This document shows, in pieces, positions 15,260 through 23,353 of a DNA stretch of 40,721 bases (positions are counted from its first letter, which is position 1; each line of letters begins with the position of its first letter). The DNA lies in the NCBI RefSeq assembly GCF_001672975.1, contig NZ_LZKU01000286.1, positions 1 to 40,721 on the forward strand, read 5' to 3'. The DNA is from Mycobacterium sp. 1465703.0 (GTDB lineage Bacteria > Actinomycetota > Actinomycetes > Mycobacteriales > Mycobacteriaceae). The notes under the pieces were generated by a model, which saw nothing but the letters and a program-made list of their open reading frames with translations, searched no databases and was not told the origin of the DNA. The position numbers were made by a program, and so were the translations under genes.

Positions 15260-15859
15260 ATGAGTCACCTCGACGAGGCCGTTCGTCGATCCTTGATGCG
15301 GCGCGGATTCATGCTCGAATACGCCACTCTGACCTGGAACGTAGTCGGCATCGTCGTCCTCACGGTGGCAGCGATCGGGGCCAAATCGGTGGCGTTGGCC
15401 GGGTTTGGTCTGGACTCGCTCGTCGAGATCGGCGCCTCGGTGGTCGTTGTCTGGGAGCTGTCCGGAACCGGAGAAGCCCGTCAGCGGTTCGCACTGCGGC
15501 TCATCGGGGTCGCCTTCGGAGCGCTGGCGATCTATCTGGCGGTGCAGTCGACGCTAGTCCTCGTTACCGGCTTTCACCCCCGGCACTCGCCCCTTGGCAT
15601 CACATGGACTGCCATCACCGCGGCGGCGATGTTCGCGCTCGCGGCTGGCAAGGCCCGAACCGGTGCCGCCCTCAGCAATCCGGTGCTCACCACAGAAGGT
15701 CGGGTCACTCTCATCGATGGCCTGTTGGCCATCGCGGTGCTACTCGGGCTACTGCTCAACAGCCTTGCCGGGTGGTGGTGGGCTGATCCCGTCGCCGGCT
15801 ATGTGCTCGTGTTGTACGCACTGCGTGAGGTCAAGGAAGTCTTTCGGCCGACAAAGTAA
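15260..15859 (+). CDS. CDF-like membrane protein with degenerate metal-site motif
   Basis: A 199-residue protein with about five or six hydrophobic segments. Its second segment carries GFGLDSLVEIGAS, a D52-x-x-x-E56 version of the CDF motif. The fifth-segment motif is degenerate: only D153 of TLIDGLLA remains, with V149 where H or D is expected. No cytoplasmic C-terminal domain is present. It may transport a different ion, or act as a partner of the divergently encoded CDF protein at 14476-15183. The ATG at 15260 gives the family-like N-terminus. The pairing of a canonical and a degenerate CDF gene is notable. Confidence 0.72.
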   Translation: MSHLDEAVRRSLMRRGFMLEYATLTWNVVGIVVLTVAAIGAKSVALAGFGLDSLVEIGASVVVVWELSGTGEARQRFALRLIGVAFGALAIYLAVQSTLVLVTGFHPRHSPLGITWTAITAAAMFALAAGKARTGAALSNPVLTTEGRVTLIDGLLAIAVLLGLLLNSLAGWWWADPVAGYVLVLYALREVKEVFRPTK

Positions 15860-15917
15860 TTCGGCGGCAATGACCGTTTGAACCGGCTTCAGGCGAAATT
15901 CCAACTGGTGGTCGCTG

Positions 15918-16757
15918 CTATTTGAGCATGCTTCCCGCATCGACGGTGACCGGGAGACCTGTGATGTAACGCGATTCATCGGAGGCCAGGAACAGCACCG
16001 CGTTGCTGATGTCCACCGGCTCGACCCAGCCGATCGGCAGCACGTGCATGAATTGTGCGGCGACCTTGAGGTCGTCAGGGCCGGGATTCTCCAGGTCTGG
16101 CCGGAACAGCTTCATCGTTCCCTCGTTCATGAACATCGGGGTGTTCACGTTCGTCGGGTGAACGGAATTCACCCGAATGAAATGTTGTCCGAGTTCCACG
16201 GCGAAGGCGCGCATCAAGCCCACCACACCGTGCTTGGCCGCGATGTAGTGACCGGTGTGCGGGTAGGCCTTGAGACCGCCGACCGAGCTGGTCAAGATGA
16301 TCGATCCACCCTGTCCCTGAGAAATCAAATGCGGCACACCAGTTTTGACGGTCTTCCAGACGCCCGACAGGTTGACGTCGATCATGTCTCGCCAGTCGTC
16401 TTCCCGGGTTTTGTGCAGAGTCTGTCCGCCGTTGCCGATTCCGGCGTTCGCGCAAATGATGTCCAAGCGGCCGAGCTGTTCGACTCCGCTGTCCACCGCC
16501 GCTTTCAGGGCGTCGTAGTCGCGTACGTCGACTTCGGCGGTCACGATGCGCCGGTTCAGGCCCTTGATCAGGTCGGCGGTTTCGGCCAGGTCATCCGGCG
16601 TCGATGGCGGTATCTCGCTGTTGGTGCTGATCGGCGTGCAGATGTCGACGGCGATGATGTCGGCACCCTCCTGCGCCAGTCGTACCGCATGGCTGCGGCC
16701 CTGACCTCGCGCGGCGCCGGTGATCAACGCGACCTTGCCCTCGACTCTTCCGCCCAT
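15918..16757 (-). CDS. Mycofactocin-type short-chain dehydrogenase/reductase
   Basis: A 279-residue SDR with the hallmarks of the mycofactocin-coupled family. The nucleotide site GAARGQG is at 14-20, preceded by EGKVALIT, and IIAVDIC is followed by a characteristic ~25-residue insertion after the second strand. The catalytic residues are S157, Y171 and K175. Such enzymes keep a tightly bound nicotinamide cofactor that is regenerated by the peptide-derived redox carrier mycofactocin, and they typically oxidise alcohols. The gene lies downstream of a TetR gene on the same strand. Their gap contains the same operator-like palindrome as the TetR-P450 gap, so SDR and P450 are probably co-regulated. 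Confidence 0.87.
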   Translation of the reverse strand: MGGRVEGKVALITGAARGQGRSHAVRLAQEGADIIAVDICTPISTNSEIPPSTPDDLAETADLIKGLNRRIVTAEVDVRDYDALKAAVDSGVEQLGRLDIICANAGIGNGGQTLHKTREDDWRDMIDVNLSGVWKTVKTGVPHLISQGQGGSIILTSSVGGLKAYPHTGHYIAAKHGVVGLMRAFAVELGQHFIRVNSVHPTNVNTPMFMNEGTMKLFRPDLENPGPDDLKVAAQFMHVLPIGWVEPVDISNAVLFLASDESRYITGLPVTVDAGSMLK

Positions 16758-16829
16758 GGCTGCACCTCACTGATCCGAGAGGCCGGGATGACGACGGCTC
16801 GGCACCCACGTGGTCCGACCTCAGTTATT

Positions 16830-16843
16830 TTGTCGATCGATCA
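16830..16843. promoter_or_regulatory. Candidate TetR operator upstream of the SDR gene
   Basis: The 14-mer TTGTCGATCGATCA differs at one base from TGGTCGATCGATCA at 17632-17645, and both fit the quasi-palindrome TGRTCGATCGAYCA. It lies 73 bp upstream of the SDR start, between the SDR and TetR genes. The two copies flanking the TetR gene are the basis for the call. Confidence 0.65.
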
Positions 16844-16955
16844 GGAAGGGTGGCACCATTTGGCTGCGGTGTCAACCGAACGGTCAGCGGTCTGGCGAAA
16901 TGGATGCTCGACCGCAAAAGCGCAGTAGCCGCTGTCGTCGGAGAGCCGGTCAGTC

Positions 16956-17615
16956 CTAGCCGGTCGGCGTCGGCGCCGCCGCAGGTGTTTTCAGCAGGTT
17001 CATCTGGCGTTCAACGAACGCACGTAACTCGTCGTGGCCCTGGGTGACGCCGACGGCGCTCTCGTTGCACAGGCTGCGGGCCACCTGCGCGATCAGCATC
17101 GAGATCGCCACCGGCGGGTACTCCGTGAGGTCGACGTGGTTCGCGCGCAGCACCATCGTCACGGCCGCTGTCTCGATGTCACGCACCCGCTCGGCGTAGG
17201 CCTTGAGTTCGGCACCAATTGCCTTGCGGTGATTAGCAAGTGCCATGAACTCGGCATTCAGCGTCGTTACAGCGGAATCGCTGTTCATCACCCACAGCGC
17301 TTGCAGTGGGTCATCCTTGGTGAGCAGGGACCGCATGCGCGCGAGTGCGGCCTCGGCGCCGGCGCGCAACACCTCTATGAACAGATCATCCATGGTGGGG
17401 AAGTAGTAATAAACCAGAGCCTGCTTGACGCCGGCCTCGGCGGCCACCCGCCGCGACGTGGCCGCGGCATAGCCCTCATTGCGCATGATTCGGGCGGTGG
17501 CCTCGATCAGCTTGCCGCGTGCTCCCGCGTCGGCGCCCCTCTTGTTGGGGCGAGTCCTCGGCGCGCTGGCGGCACCAGCTTTGCTTGACCGGCCCGCGCG
17601 ATCCGTGGTAGGCAT
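16956..17615 (-). CDS. TetR/AcrR-family transcriptional regulator of the P450/SDR unit
   Basis: A 219-residue TetR protein. The basic N-terminal tail is followed by the DNA-binding domain at about 33-80 (SRRVAAEAGVKQALVYYYFP). The ligand domain has no recognised signature. The ATG at 17615 is preferred because the longer frame (MLGCG...) runs into the operator at 17632-17645. It is divergent from the P450 gene and upstream of the SDR, with matching palindromes in both gaps. It most likely represses itself, the P450 and the SDR, with a substrate of the pathway as inducer. Confidence 0.88.
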   Translation of the reverse strand: MPTTDRAGRSSKAGAASAPRTRPNKRGADAGARGKLIEATARIMRNEGYAAATSRRVAAEAGVKQALVYYYFPTMDDLFIEVLRAGAEAALARMRSLLTKDDPLQALWVMNSDSAVTTLNAEFMALANHRKAIGAELKAYAERVRDIETAAVTMVLRANHVDLTEYPPVAISMLIAQVARSLCNESAVGVTQGHDELRAFVERQMNLLKTPAAAPTPTG

Positions 17616-17631
17616 ACCGCATCCTAGCAAT

Positions 17632-17645
17632 TGGTCGATCGATCA
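17632..17645. promoter_or_regulatory. Candidate TetR operator between the TetR and P450 genes
   Basis: TGGTCGATCGATCA is a 14-bp quasi-palindrome (TGRTCGATCGAYCA) located 17 bp from the TetR start and 68 bp from the P450 start. Its near-copy is at 16830-16843. The position suits simultaneous repression of both divergent genes. Confidence 0.68.
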
Positions 17646-17712
17646 GTTTCTTGACAGCTTGAGCGCGAGTCGACCGCGATGTGGGGATGCCTGAAGAAGA
17701 GGAAGCCAACTC

Positions 17713-18993
17713 ATGACTGAACTCGCCGACGTCGACTACTTCACCGACGCGGAGGTCGCGCAAGATCCCTATGCCTATTGGGACTATCTGCGCACGCAGG
17801 GTCCAGTGTTCCGCGAGCCGCATTACGGGGTGGTGGCCGTGACCGGTTATCAGGAAGTCCAGGCCGCGTTCAAAGACGTCGATTCGTTCTCCGCGGTCAA
17901 CGCGATCGGCGGTCCGTTCCCGCCGTTGCCGTTCACTCCCGAGGGCGACGACATCAGCGACCAGATCGAGGCACATCGCCACGAGTTTCCGATTTTCGAG
18001 CACATGGTCGTCATGGACCCGCCCGAACACGAGAAGGCGCGCTCGCTGCTGGGGCGGCTGCTCACGCCGCGGCGGCTGCAGGAAAACAAGGACTACATCT
18101 GGCAATTGGCCGATCGGCAGTTCGACGAGTTCATCGCCAACGGTCAGTGTGAGTTCCTCGGCGAGTACGCGAAGCCGTTCGCGACGCTGGCGATCGCCGA
18201 TCTGCTCGGGGTTCCCGACGAGGATCGGCCGGAGATCCGCCGCAACCTCGGCGCAGGTAACGCGCCGGGCGCCAGGGTGGGTGCACTGGATCACGAACCG
18301 GTGGGCAGCAACCCGTTGCAGTACCTCGACGATCTGTTCAGCGCGTACATCGCCGACCGGCGGGAACGGCCCCGCGAAGATGTCCTGACCGGCCTGGCCA
18401 CCGCCACGTATCCGGACGGCTCGACCCCGCCCCTGTTGGAGGTAGTCAGACCGGCCACCTTCTTGTTCGCGGCCGGACAGGAGACCGTGACCAAGTTGCT
18501 GAGCGCTGCTGTCCAGGTTCTGGGTGACCAGCCCGAGCTTCAAGCGCGGCTGCGCGCCGACCGCAGCCTGGTCGGGTCGTTCATCGAAGAGTCGCTGCGC
18601 ATGCAGAGCCCGACGAAGGTCGACTTCCGGCTGGCGCGTAAAACCACCAGTCTGGGCGGAGTGCACATCCCGGCCGGCACCGTCATCATGCTGTGCCTGG
18701 GAGCGGCCAACCGTGATCCACGAAAGTTCGATAATCCCAGCGAATTTCAGGTGGACCGCAAGAATGTTCGTGAGCACATCGCCTTCGGTCGCGGCATCCA
18801 CACCTGCGCGGGCGCACCGCTTGCACGGGTGGAAGGCCAGGTCACCATCAACCGCCTGCTGGACCGAACCCGCGAGATCAGGATCAACGAAGCCAAGCAC
18901 GGAACGCCTGTCAACCGCGAGTACGGCTACGAGTCCACCTTCTTGCTGCGCGGGCTCACGGAGCTGCACATCGAGTTCAGCCCGGTCGATTAA
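17713..18993 (+). CDS. Cytochrome P450 (CYP)
   Basis: A 426-residue soluble bacterial P450. The heme-binding motif is FGRGIHTCAGAPLAR with the cysteine ligand at C365. The K-helix ExxR motif is EESLR. The I-helix oxygen-activation motif is AGQETV, with E where many P450s have D/E before T. It would hydroxylate an organic substrate using electrons from a ferredoxin. No ferredoxin or reductase is adjacent, although a plant-type [2Fe-2S] ferredoxin is encoded 9 kb away at 27999-28337. Start ATG 17713 follows GAAGAGGAAG. Co-regulation with the mycofactocin SDR suggests hydroxylation followed by alcohol oxidation. The CYP subfamily was not assigned. Confidence 0.93.
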   Translation: MTELADVDYFTDAEVAQDPYAYWDYLRTQGPVFREPHYGVVAVTGYQEVQAAFKDVDSFSAVNAIGGPFPPLPFTPEGDDISDQIEAHRHEFPIFEHMVVMDPPEHEKARSLLGRLLTPRRLQENKDYIWQLADRQFDEFIANGQCEFLGEYAKPFATLAIADLLGVPDEDRPEIRRNLGAGNAPGARVGALDHEPVGSNPLQYLDDLFSAYIADRRERPREDVLTGLATATYPDGSTPPLLEVVRPATFLFAAGQETVTKLLSAAVQVLGDQPELQARLRADRSLVGSFIEESLRMQSPTKVDFRLARKTTSLGGVHIPAGTVIMLCLGAANRDPRKFDNPSEFQVDRKNVREHIAFGRGIHTCAGAPLARVEGQVTINRLLDRTREIRINEAKHGTPVNREYGYESTFLLRGLTELHIEFSPVD

Positions 18994-18999
18994 CAGAAT

Positions 19000-19188
19000 T
19001 TAGTCCTGCGCCGAAAGGCCCTTCACCTGTTGGTAGTAGACGATGTTGCCGCCGCCGGCCCAATCCCCTTCGGGCATCTTGTGGATCAGCGTCCATACAT
19101 GAATCGCCCCTGAGCCCTGTGGGCCGACTCCGGCCGCGGCGCACACCGCACTGTGCACGTCGGCGGCCAGAGACTCGCCGATCGGCGT
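19000..19188 (-). pseudogene. Tautomerase-superfamily remnant (C-terminal part)
   Basis: On the minus strand a 62-codon frame ends at a TAA at 19000-19002. It encodes SLAADVHSAVCAAAGV, then IHVWTLIHKMPEGDW and NIVYYQQV, which resembles the C-terminal portion of 4-oxalocrotonate-tautomerase-like proteins. Directly upstream the frame is closed by two consecutive TGA codons (19189-19194), and no N-terminus with the catalytic Pro1 is found in any frame. It is a decayed fragment squeezed between the P450 and the dipeptidase genes. Confidence 0.55.
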
Positions 19189-19268
19189 TCATCAATGGCC
19201 GGCACTTCTCCGCCGACATCGCCGCGAACTTGACCCGCCGCGGGCCGATCAACCGCCAGAATGGTCGA

Positions 19269-19979
19269 ATGCGTCAGGCGTGGGTGTTCAGGATGGTGCT
19301 CGCTGCGGGACTGGCCGTGGTAAGCAATGGCGTCTTGGTCACTTCGCGGGCGTCGGCCGTCCCCGACGTCCCACCGGTCAGCGACGCCGCGCGAGCGGCC
19401 GGTTTCGTCGACATCCGCACCGTCGTGCCCGACGCGGTGCTCGATCTGCGCTACGCAACGACGAACAATTTCACTCATACCCAGCTGTATCCCTCCGACG
19501 CCAGATGCCTTGTGCACGAATCGATGGCCCCCGGGCTCGCCGCCGCGGCCGGCGCGTTACGCCCGCAGGGTCATCTGCTGGTGTTTTGGGACTGCTATCG
19601 GCCACACGACGTTCAGGTCAAGATGTTCAACCTGGTACCCAACCCCGCTTGGGTGGCGCGCCCGGGCCAGTTCGCGCGTAGTCACGAATCGGGGCGGTCA
19701 GTCGATGTGACCTTCAGCACGACCCAGCAGCCGTGCTCGTCCGGGTTGCACGCGAGCGGCCTTTGTCTGGCCGACATGGGTACCGACTTCGACGACTTCA
19801 CTTCTCGGGCAACGGCTTTCAACACTCAGGGCCTCAGCCCTGACGCCGTGGCGAATCGAGCCGCACTGCGGGATGCGATGAACTATGGCGGTTTGAAGGT
19901 CTATTCGGGCGAGTGGTGGCATTTCGACGGCCCGGGAGCCGGTGTTGATCGTCCCATCCTCGATGTTCCTGTCGACTAG
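19269..19979 (+). CDS. lpqR: VanX-type D-alanyl-D-alanine dipeptidase (LpqR-like), secreted
   Basis: A 236-residue protein of peptidase family M15D. The zinc ligands are H139 and D146 in SHESGRSVD, and H218 in EWWHFD; the catalytic base is E215. Such enzymes cleave D-Ala-D-Ala in the cell-wall compartment. An N-terminal hydrophobic segment (about 7-24) is followed by SRASA-VPD, a signal peptidase I-like site after residue 30. I see no lipobox cysteine, although the M. tuberculosis orthologue at this position (Rv0838, LpqR) is annotated as a lipoprotein. The start at 19269 gives a proper signal peptide. The next gene also matches the M. tuberculosis order, which supports orthology. Confidence 0.82.
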   Translation: MRQAWVFRMVLAAGLAVVSNGVLVTSRASAVPDVPPVSDAARAAGFVDIRTVVPDAVLDLRYATTNNFTHTQLYPSDARCLVHESMAPGLAAAAGALRPQGHLLVFWDCYRPHDVQVKMFNLVPNPAWVARPGQFARSHESGRSVDVTFSTTQQPCSSGLHASGLCLADMGTDFDDFTSRATAFNTQGLSPDAVANRAALRDAMNYGGLKVYSGEWWHFDGPGAGVDRPILDVPVD

Positions 19980-19987
19980 CCATCTCA

Positions 19988-20006
19988 AAATCTGAGACAG
20001 AGATTT
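19988..20006. promoter_or_regulatory. Inverted repeat upstream of the methyltransferase gene
   Basis: AAATCT-GAGACAG-AGATTT is a perfect 6-bp inverted repeat with a 7-bp spacer. It is 54 bp upstream of the start at 20061 and 9 bp after the dipeptidase stop. It may be an operator or a short hairpin; there is no T-run for a terminator. Confidence 0.35.
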
Positions 20007-20060
20007 CAGAATATGATAAGGCCGGCGTAGGCTGCGAACGGGGCGCGGCAACCGAGGGGC

Positions 20061-20876
20061 ATGGTGAACGAGGAACATCGAGCGATTTACACGCATGGGC
20101 ACCACGAGTCGGTGTTGCGCTCACATCAGCGGCGCACCGCGGAGGACTCCGCGGCGTATCTGTTGCCGTACCTGAAACCGGGGATGTCGGTGCTCGACGT
20201 CGGGTGTGGTCCCGGCACCATCACCGCCGATCTGGCCGCCCGGGTGGCGCCCGGACCGGTCACCGCCGTCGACCAGGCCGCCGACGTGCTCGATGTTGCC
20301 CGCACCGAAGTCGAGCAACGCGATCTGTCCAACGTCTCCTTCGCTACCGCCGACGTGCACCACCTCGAGTTTGCCGACGACACTTTCGATGTCGTCCACG
20401 CGCATCAGGTGTTACAACATGTCGCCGATCCGGTTGCGGCCCTGCGGGAGATGCGGCGGGTGTGTGCGCCGGACGGCATCGTAGCGGCCCGCGACGCCGA
20501 CTACGCGGGTTTCATCTGGCACCCGCAGCCCCCGGCGCTCGACTTGTGGCGAGACCTCTACCAACGCGTCACGCGCGCCAACCGCGGCGAACCGGATGCG
20601 GGCCGGCGACTGCTGTCGTGGGCGCAGCAGGCGGGATTCGGCGACATCACCCCGACCGGCAGCCTGTGGTGTTATGCCACCGCCGCCACGCGCGACTGGT
20701 GGGGCGGAATGTGGGCCGACCGAATTCTGCACTCAACCGTGACGCGTGACCTGGTGAGCCTCGAGCTGGCGACCACGGCGCAGCTCGAGGAGATCTCGGC
20801 CGGCTGGCGAGAATGGGCCGCCGCCCCGGATGGCTGGATCGCCGTACCGCACGGCGAGATCATCTGCCGCGCATAG
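20061..20876 (+). CDS. Class I SAM-dependent methyltransferase (Rv0839-like)
   Basis: A 271-residue UbiE/COQ5-like methyltransferase. Motif I VLDVGCGPG is at 44-52, the acidic residue closing strand two is in TAVDQA, and HAHQVLQHVADP is the post-motif region. It probably methylates a small molecule in the cytoplasm; the acceptor is unknown. Start ATG 20061 follows GAGGGGC. It directly follows the VanX-type gene as in M. tuberculosis Rv0838-Rv0839. In that genome the next gene is pip, whereas here pip lies 11.8 kb further on, past catabolic genes. Confidence 0.85.
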   Translation: MVNEEHRAIYTHGHHESVLRSHQRRTAEDSAAYLLPYLKPGMSVLDVGCGPGTITADLAARVAPGPVTAVDQAADVLDVARTEVEQRDLSNVSFATADVHHLEFADDTFDVVHAHQVLQHVADPVAALREMRRVCAPDGIVAARDADYAGFIWHPQPPALDLWRDLYQRVTRANRGEPDAGRRLLSWAQQAGFGDITPTGSLWCYATAATRDWWGGMWADRILHSTVTRDLVSLELATTAQLEEISAGWREWAAAPDGWIAVPHGEIICRA

Positions 20877-20879
20877 CCT

Positions 20880-21704
20880 TCAGTCCAGGAAGAGATCCGG
20901 AATCGGTTTGTCGCCACCGCCGTACCGGGACAGGTCCGCGACTCCGGCGGAATGCAGCACCTCAGCGTCGATGTAGCAGTTGCCGGTTGCTTCGCGGCTG
21001 GGGCTCGAGATGATTTCGACGGCGGCGTCGGCCATGATCTCGGGGCTGCGCGACGACTGGGCCAACTTCTCCCCGTCGGCCATGTTCGCCACCGCGGCAG
21101 TGGCGATATACGTTTGCGGCCAAAGGCAATTCACTCCAATCCCGGCGTCGGCGAATTCCGCCGCCCAGCCCAGTGACAGCAGCGTCATCCCGTACTTTGA
21201 CAGCGTGTAGGCCGGGTGCGCGCCCAGCCAGTGCGGGTTCATGTTCACCGGTGGCGAGATGGTGAGCACGTGCGGGTTGGCCGATTTCTCCAGGTGCGGC
21301 ACGCACGCCTTGGTCAGCAGGAAGGTGCCACGGAGGTTTATCTCCTGCATCAGGTCGTACTTCTTGGCCGACAGCACGGCGGTCGGTTCGGTCGCGATGG
21401 CACTGGCGTTGTTGACACAGACGTCGATGCCGCCGAACCGCTGCACCGCCGCATCGACCACCCGCTGCACGTCCTCTTCGCGGCGCACGTCGCCGACGAC
21501 CGCCAGCGCCTTGCCGCCGGCAGCCTCCACCTCGGCGGCCGCGGAGTGCACCGTGCCCGGTAGGCGGGGGTGTGGGGTGTCCGTCTTGGCCAGCAGCACC
21601 ACGTTGGCGCCCTGCCGGGCCGCGCCGATGCCGATCGCGAGCCCGATTCCGCGGCTGCCACCGGAAATGACGACGGTGCGGTCGACGAGTGAACCGTGCG
21701 GCAT
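20880..21704 (-). CDS. HSDL2-like short-chain dehydrogenase
   Basis: A 274-residue SDR strikingly like the dehydrogenase domain of hydroxysteroid-dehydrogenase-like protein 2. GGSRGIG is at 15-21, LLAKTDTPHPRLPGT is the family-specific segment after strand two, and NNASAI, then ISPPVNMNPHWL and AYTLSKYGM (Y166, K170), follow. Members are NAD(P)-dependent and linked to lipid or isoprenoid metabolism; the substrate is unknown. Start ATG 21704 follows AAAGGAG. It is divergent from the mutase operon with a 71-bp shared gap, so it is probably part of the same catabolic system. It converges on the methyltransferase with only 3 bp between stops. Confidence 0.85.
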   Translation of the reverse strand: MPHGSLVDRTVVISGGSRGIGLAIGIGAARQGANVVLLAKTDTPHPRLPGTVHSAAAEVEAAGGKALAVVGDVRREEDVQRVVDAAVQRFGGIDVCVNNASAIATEPTAVLSAKKYDLMQEINLRGTFLLTKACVPHLEKSANPHVLTISPPVNMNPHWLGAHPAYTLSKYGMTLLSLGWAAEFADAGIGVNCLWPQTYIATAAVANMADGEKLAQSSRSPEIMADAAVEIISSPSREATGNCYIDAEVLHSAGVADLSRYGGGDKPIPDLFLD

Positions 21705-21775
21705 GAAAGACTCCTTTTACCTGGTCACACCTGTGGTATTGGCATTCTCTTTTTTTGCAAGTACGTTATTCACCG

Positions 21776-23353
21776 ATGGATAATACGGCCCACACTCCGT
21801 CCGGTATCCCGCTGCGGCCCGTATACGGGCCGGCGGAGAGAACCGCCGAGCCTCCGCAGCCGGGAGAGTTCCCCTTCACCCGGGGTAACTTCGCGTCCGG
21901 CTATCGCGGCAAGCTCTGGACATTCCGCCAGTACTCGGGATTCGGCACCGCCGAAGAATCCAATCGCCGCTACCGCTATCTGCTGGAGCAGGGCGGGACC
22001 GGGCTGTCGGTGGCGCTCGACCTGCCTACCCAGTGCGGATACGACTCCGACGATCCCGAGTTCGGCGAGGAGGTCGGCCGGGTCGGCGTGGCGGTGGACA
22101 CCCTGGCCGACTTCGAGATCCTGTTCGACGGCATCCCGTTGGACAAGCTCAGCACGAGCATGACGATCAACGGGACGGCGGCCATCCTGCTGGCGTTCTA
22201 CGTCGCCGCCGCCGAGAAAAAAGGGATACCGCGAGAGAAACTCACCGGGACCATCCAGAACGACATCCTCAAGGAGTACGCCTCGCGCGGGACCTGGATC
22301 TGGCCACCGGAGCCGTCGCTGCGGCTGATCGCCGACACCATCGAGTTCTGCGCGGCCGAGGTTCCCAGGTTCAACGCGATTTCAGTGGCAGGGGCCCACT
22401 TCCGCGACGCCGGCGCCAACGCGGTGCAGGAGATGGCGTTCACCCTGGCCGACGGGGTGACCTACTGCGACACCGTGGTGGAACGCGGCCGGATGACGAT
22501 CGACCAATTCGCGCCGCAGATCTCGTTCTTCTTCTACACCCACGGTGACTTCTTCGAGGAGATCGCCAAATACCGTGCCGGACGGCGGCGTTGGGCGACG
22601 ATCGTGCGGGAGCGTTACGGGGCGACCAAGGACAAGGCGGCGATGTTCCGCTTCGGCTGCGTCTGTGGCGGCGCATCGCTGTATGCGCCGCAGGCCCACA
22701 ACAACATCGTCCGGGTTGCCTACGAGGCCATGGCCGCCGTACTGGGCGGTGTGCAGTCGATGTTCACCGCGGCCTGGGACGAGCCGTTCGCTCTGCCCAC
22801 CGAGGAAACCACCACACTGGCGCTACGCACCCAGCAGATCCTCGCCCACGAAACCGGCGTGGCCAGCGTCGCTGACCCGCTGGGCGGTTCGTACTTCGTC
22901 GAGGCGCTGACCGACGCGACCGAGGAGCGCATCATCGAGATCATGTCCGACCTCGAGCGACACGGCGGAATGGTCCAAGCCATCGAGGACGGCTACCTAC
23001 AGGGCCTGATCGCCGACGAGGCCTTCAAGATCCACCAGGACATCGAATCCGGCGCTCGCCCCGTCGTCGGGGTCAACCGGTTTGTGACCGAGGAGCCCGA
23101 ACACGATGTCGTCACCTATGAGCTCGACGCCGAAGGACGCGACCTCCAGCTCAAGCGGTTGTCCAAGGTGAAGGCCGAAAGAGACTCGGCCGCAGTGCAG
23201 TCCAGCCTTGCGGCGCTCTCGCGCGCTGCCGAGGGAACCGACAATCTGATGCACAAGTTGATCGACTGCGCCAACGCATACTGCACGGTCGGAGAGATGG
23301 TCTCCGCGCTCAAAGCGGTGTGGGGCGAATTCCGGCAACCGGTGGTGTTCTAA
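21776..23353 (+). CDS. Adenosylcobalamin-dependent acyl-CoA mutase, large (substrate-binding) subunit
   Basis: A 525-residue TIM-barrel subunit of a split methylmalonyl-CoA-mutase-family enzyme, with the cobalamin domain on the next gene. Four active-site positions align with P. shermanii mutase residues recalled from memory at a constant offset of 36: Y53 (Y89), Q161 (Q197), R171 (R207) and H208 (H244). Y89 and R207 mark enzymes for carboxylated acyl-CoAs such as methylmalonyl-CoA. Isobutyryl-CoA mutase has Phe/Gln and 2-hydroxyisobutyryl-CoA mutase Ile/Gln there. The closest overall pattern is the archaeal-type split mutase. Start ATG 21776 is chosen over a TTG at 21755. It abuts the small-subunit gene with no gap. 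The true substrate is not determined. Confidence 0.9.
   Translation: MDNTAHTPSGIPLRPVYGPAERTAEPPQPGEFPFTRGNFASGYRGKLWTFRQYSGFGTAEESNRRYRYLLEQGGTGLSVALDLPTQCGYDSDDPEFGEEVGRVGVAVDTLADFEILFDGIPLDKLSTSMTINGTAAILLAFYVAAAEKKGIPREKLTGTIQNDILKEYASRGTWIWPPEPSLRLIADTIEFCAAEVPRFNAISVAGAHFRDAGANAVQEMAFTLADGVTYCDTVVERGRMTIDQFAPQISFFFYTHGDFFEEIAKYRAGRRRWATIVRERYGATKDKAAMFRFGCVCGGASLYAPQAHNNIVRVAYEAMAAVLGGVQSMFTAAWDEPFALPTEETTTLALRTQQILAHETGVASVADPLGGSYFVEALTDATEERIIEIMSDLERHGGMVQAIEDGYLQGLIADEAFKIHQDIESGARPVVGVNRFVTEEPEHDVVTYELDAEGRDLQLKRLSKVKAERDSAAVQSSLAALSRAAEGTDNLMHKLIDCANAYCTVGEMVSALKAVWGEFRQPVVF

Noticed and set aside
17476..18969. 497-codon minus-strand ORF over the P450 gene
   Set aside because: A long open frame produced by GC-rich codon bias opposite a real P450. 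The P450 frame carries every catalytic motif.
21739..21775. A third copy of the GAGAAT-N3-RTTCTC operator between the HSDL2-like SDR and the mutase
   Set aside because: Only one half-site (CATTCTC) is present and the other arm does not match. It cannot be called without binding data.
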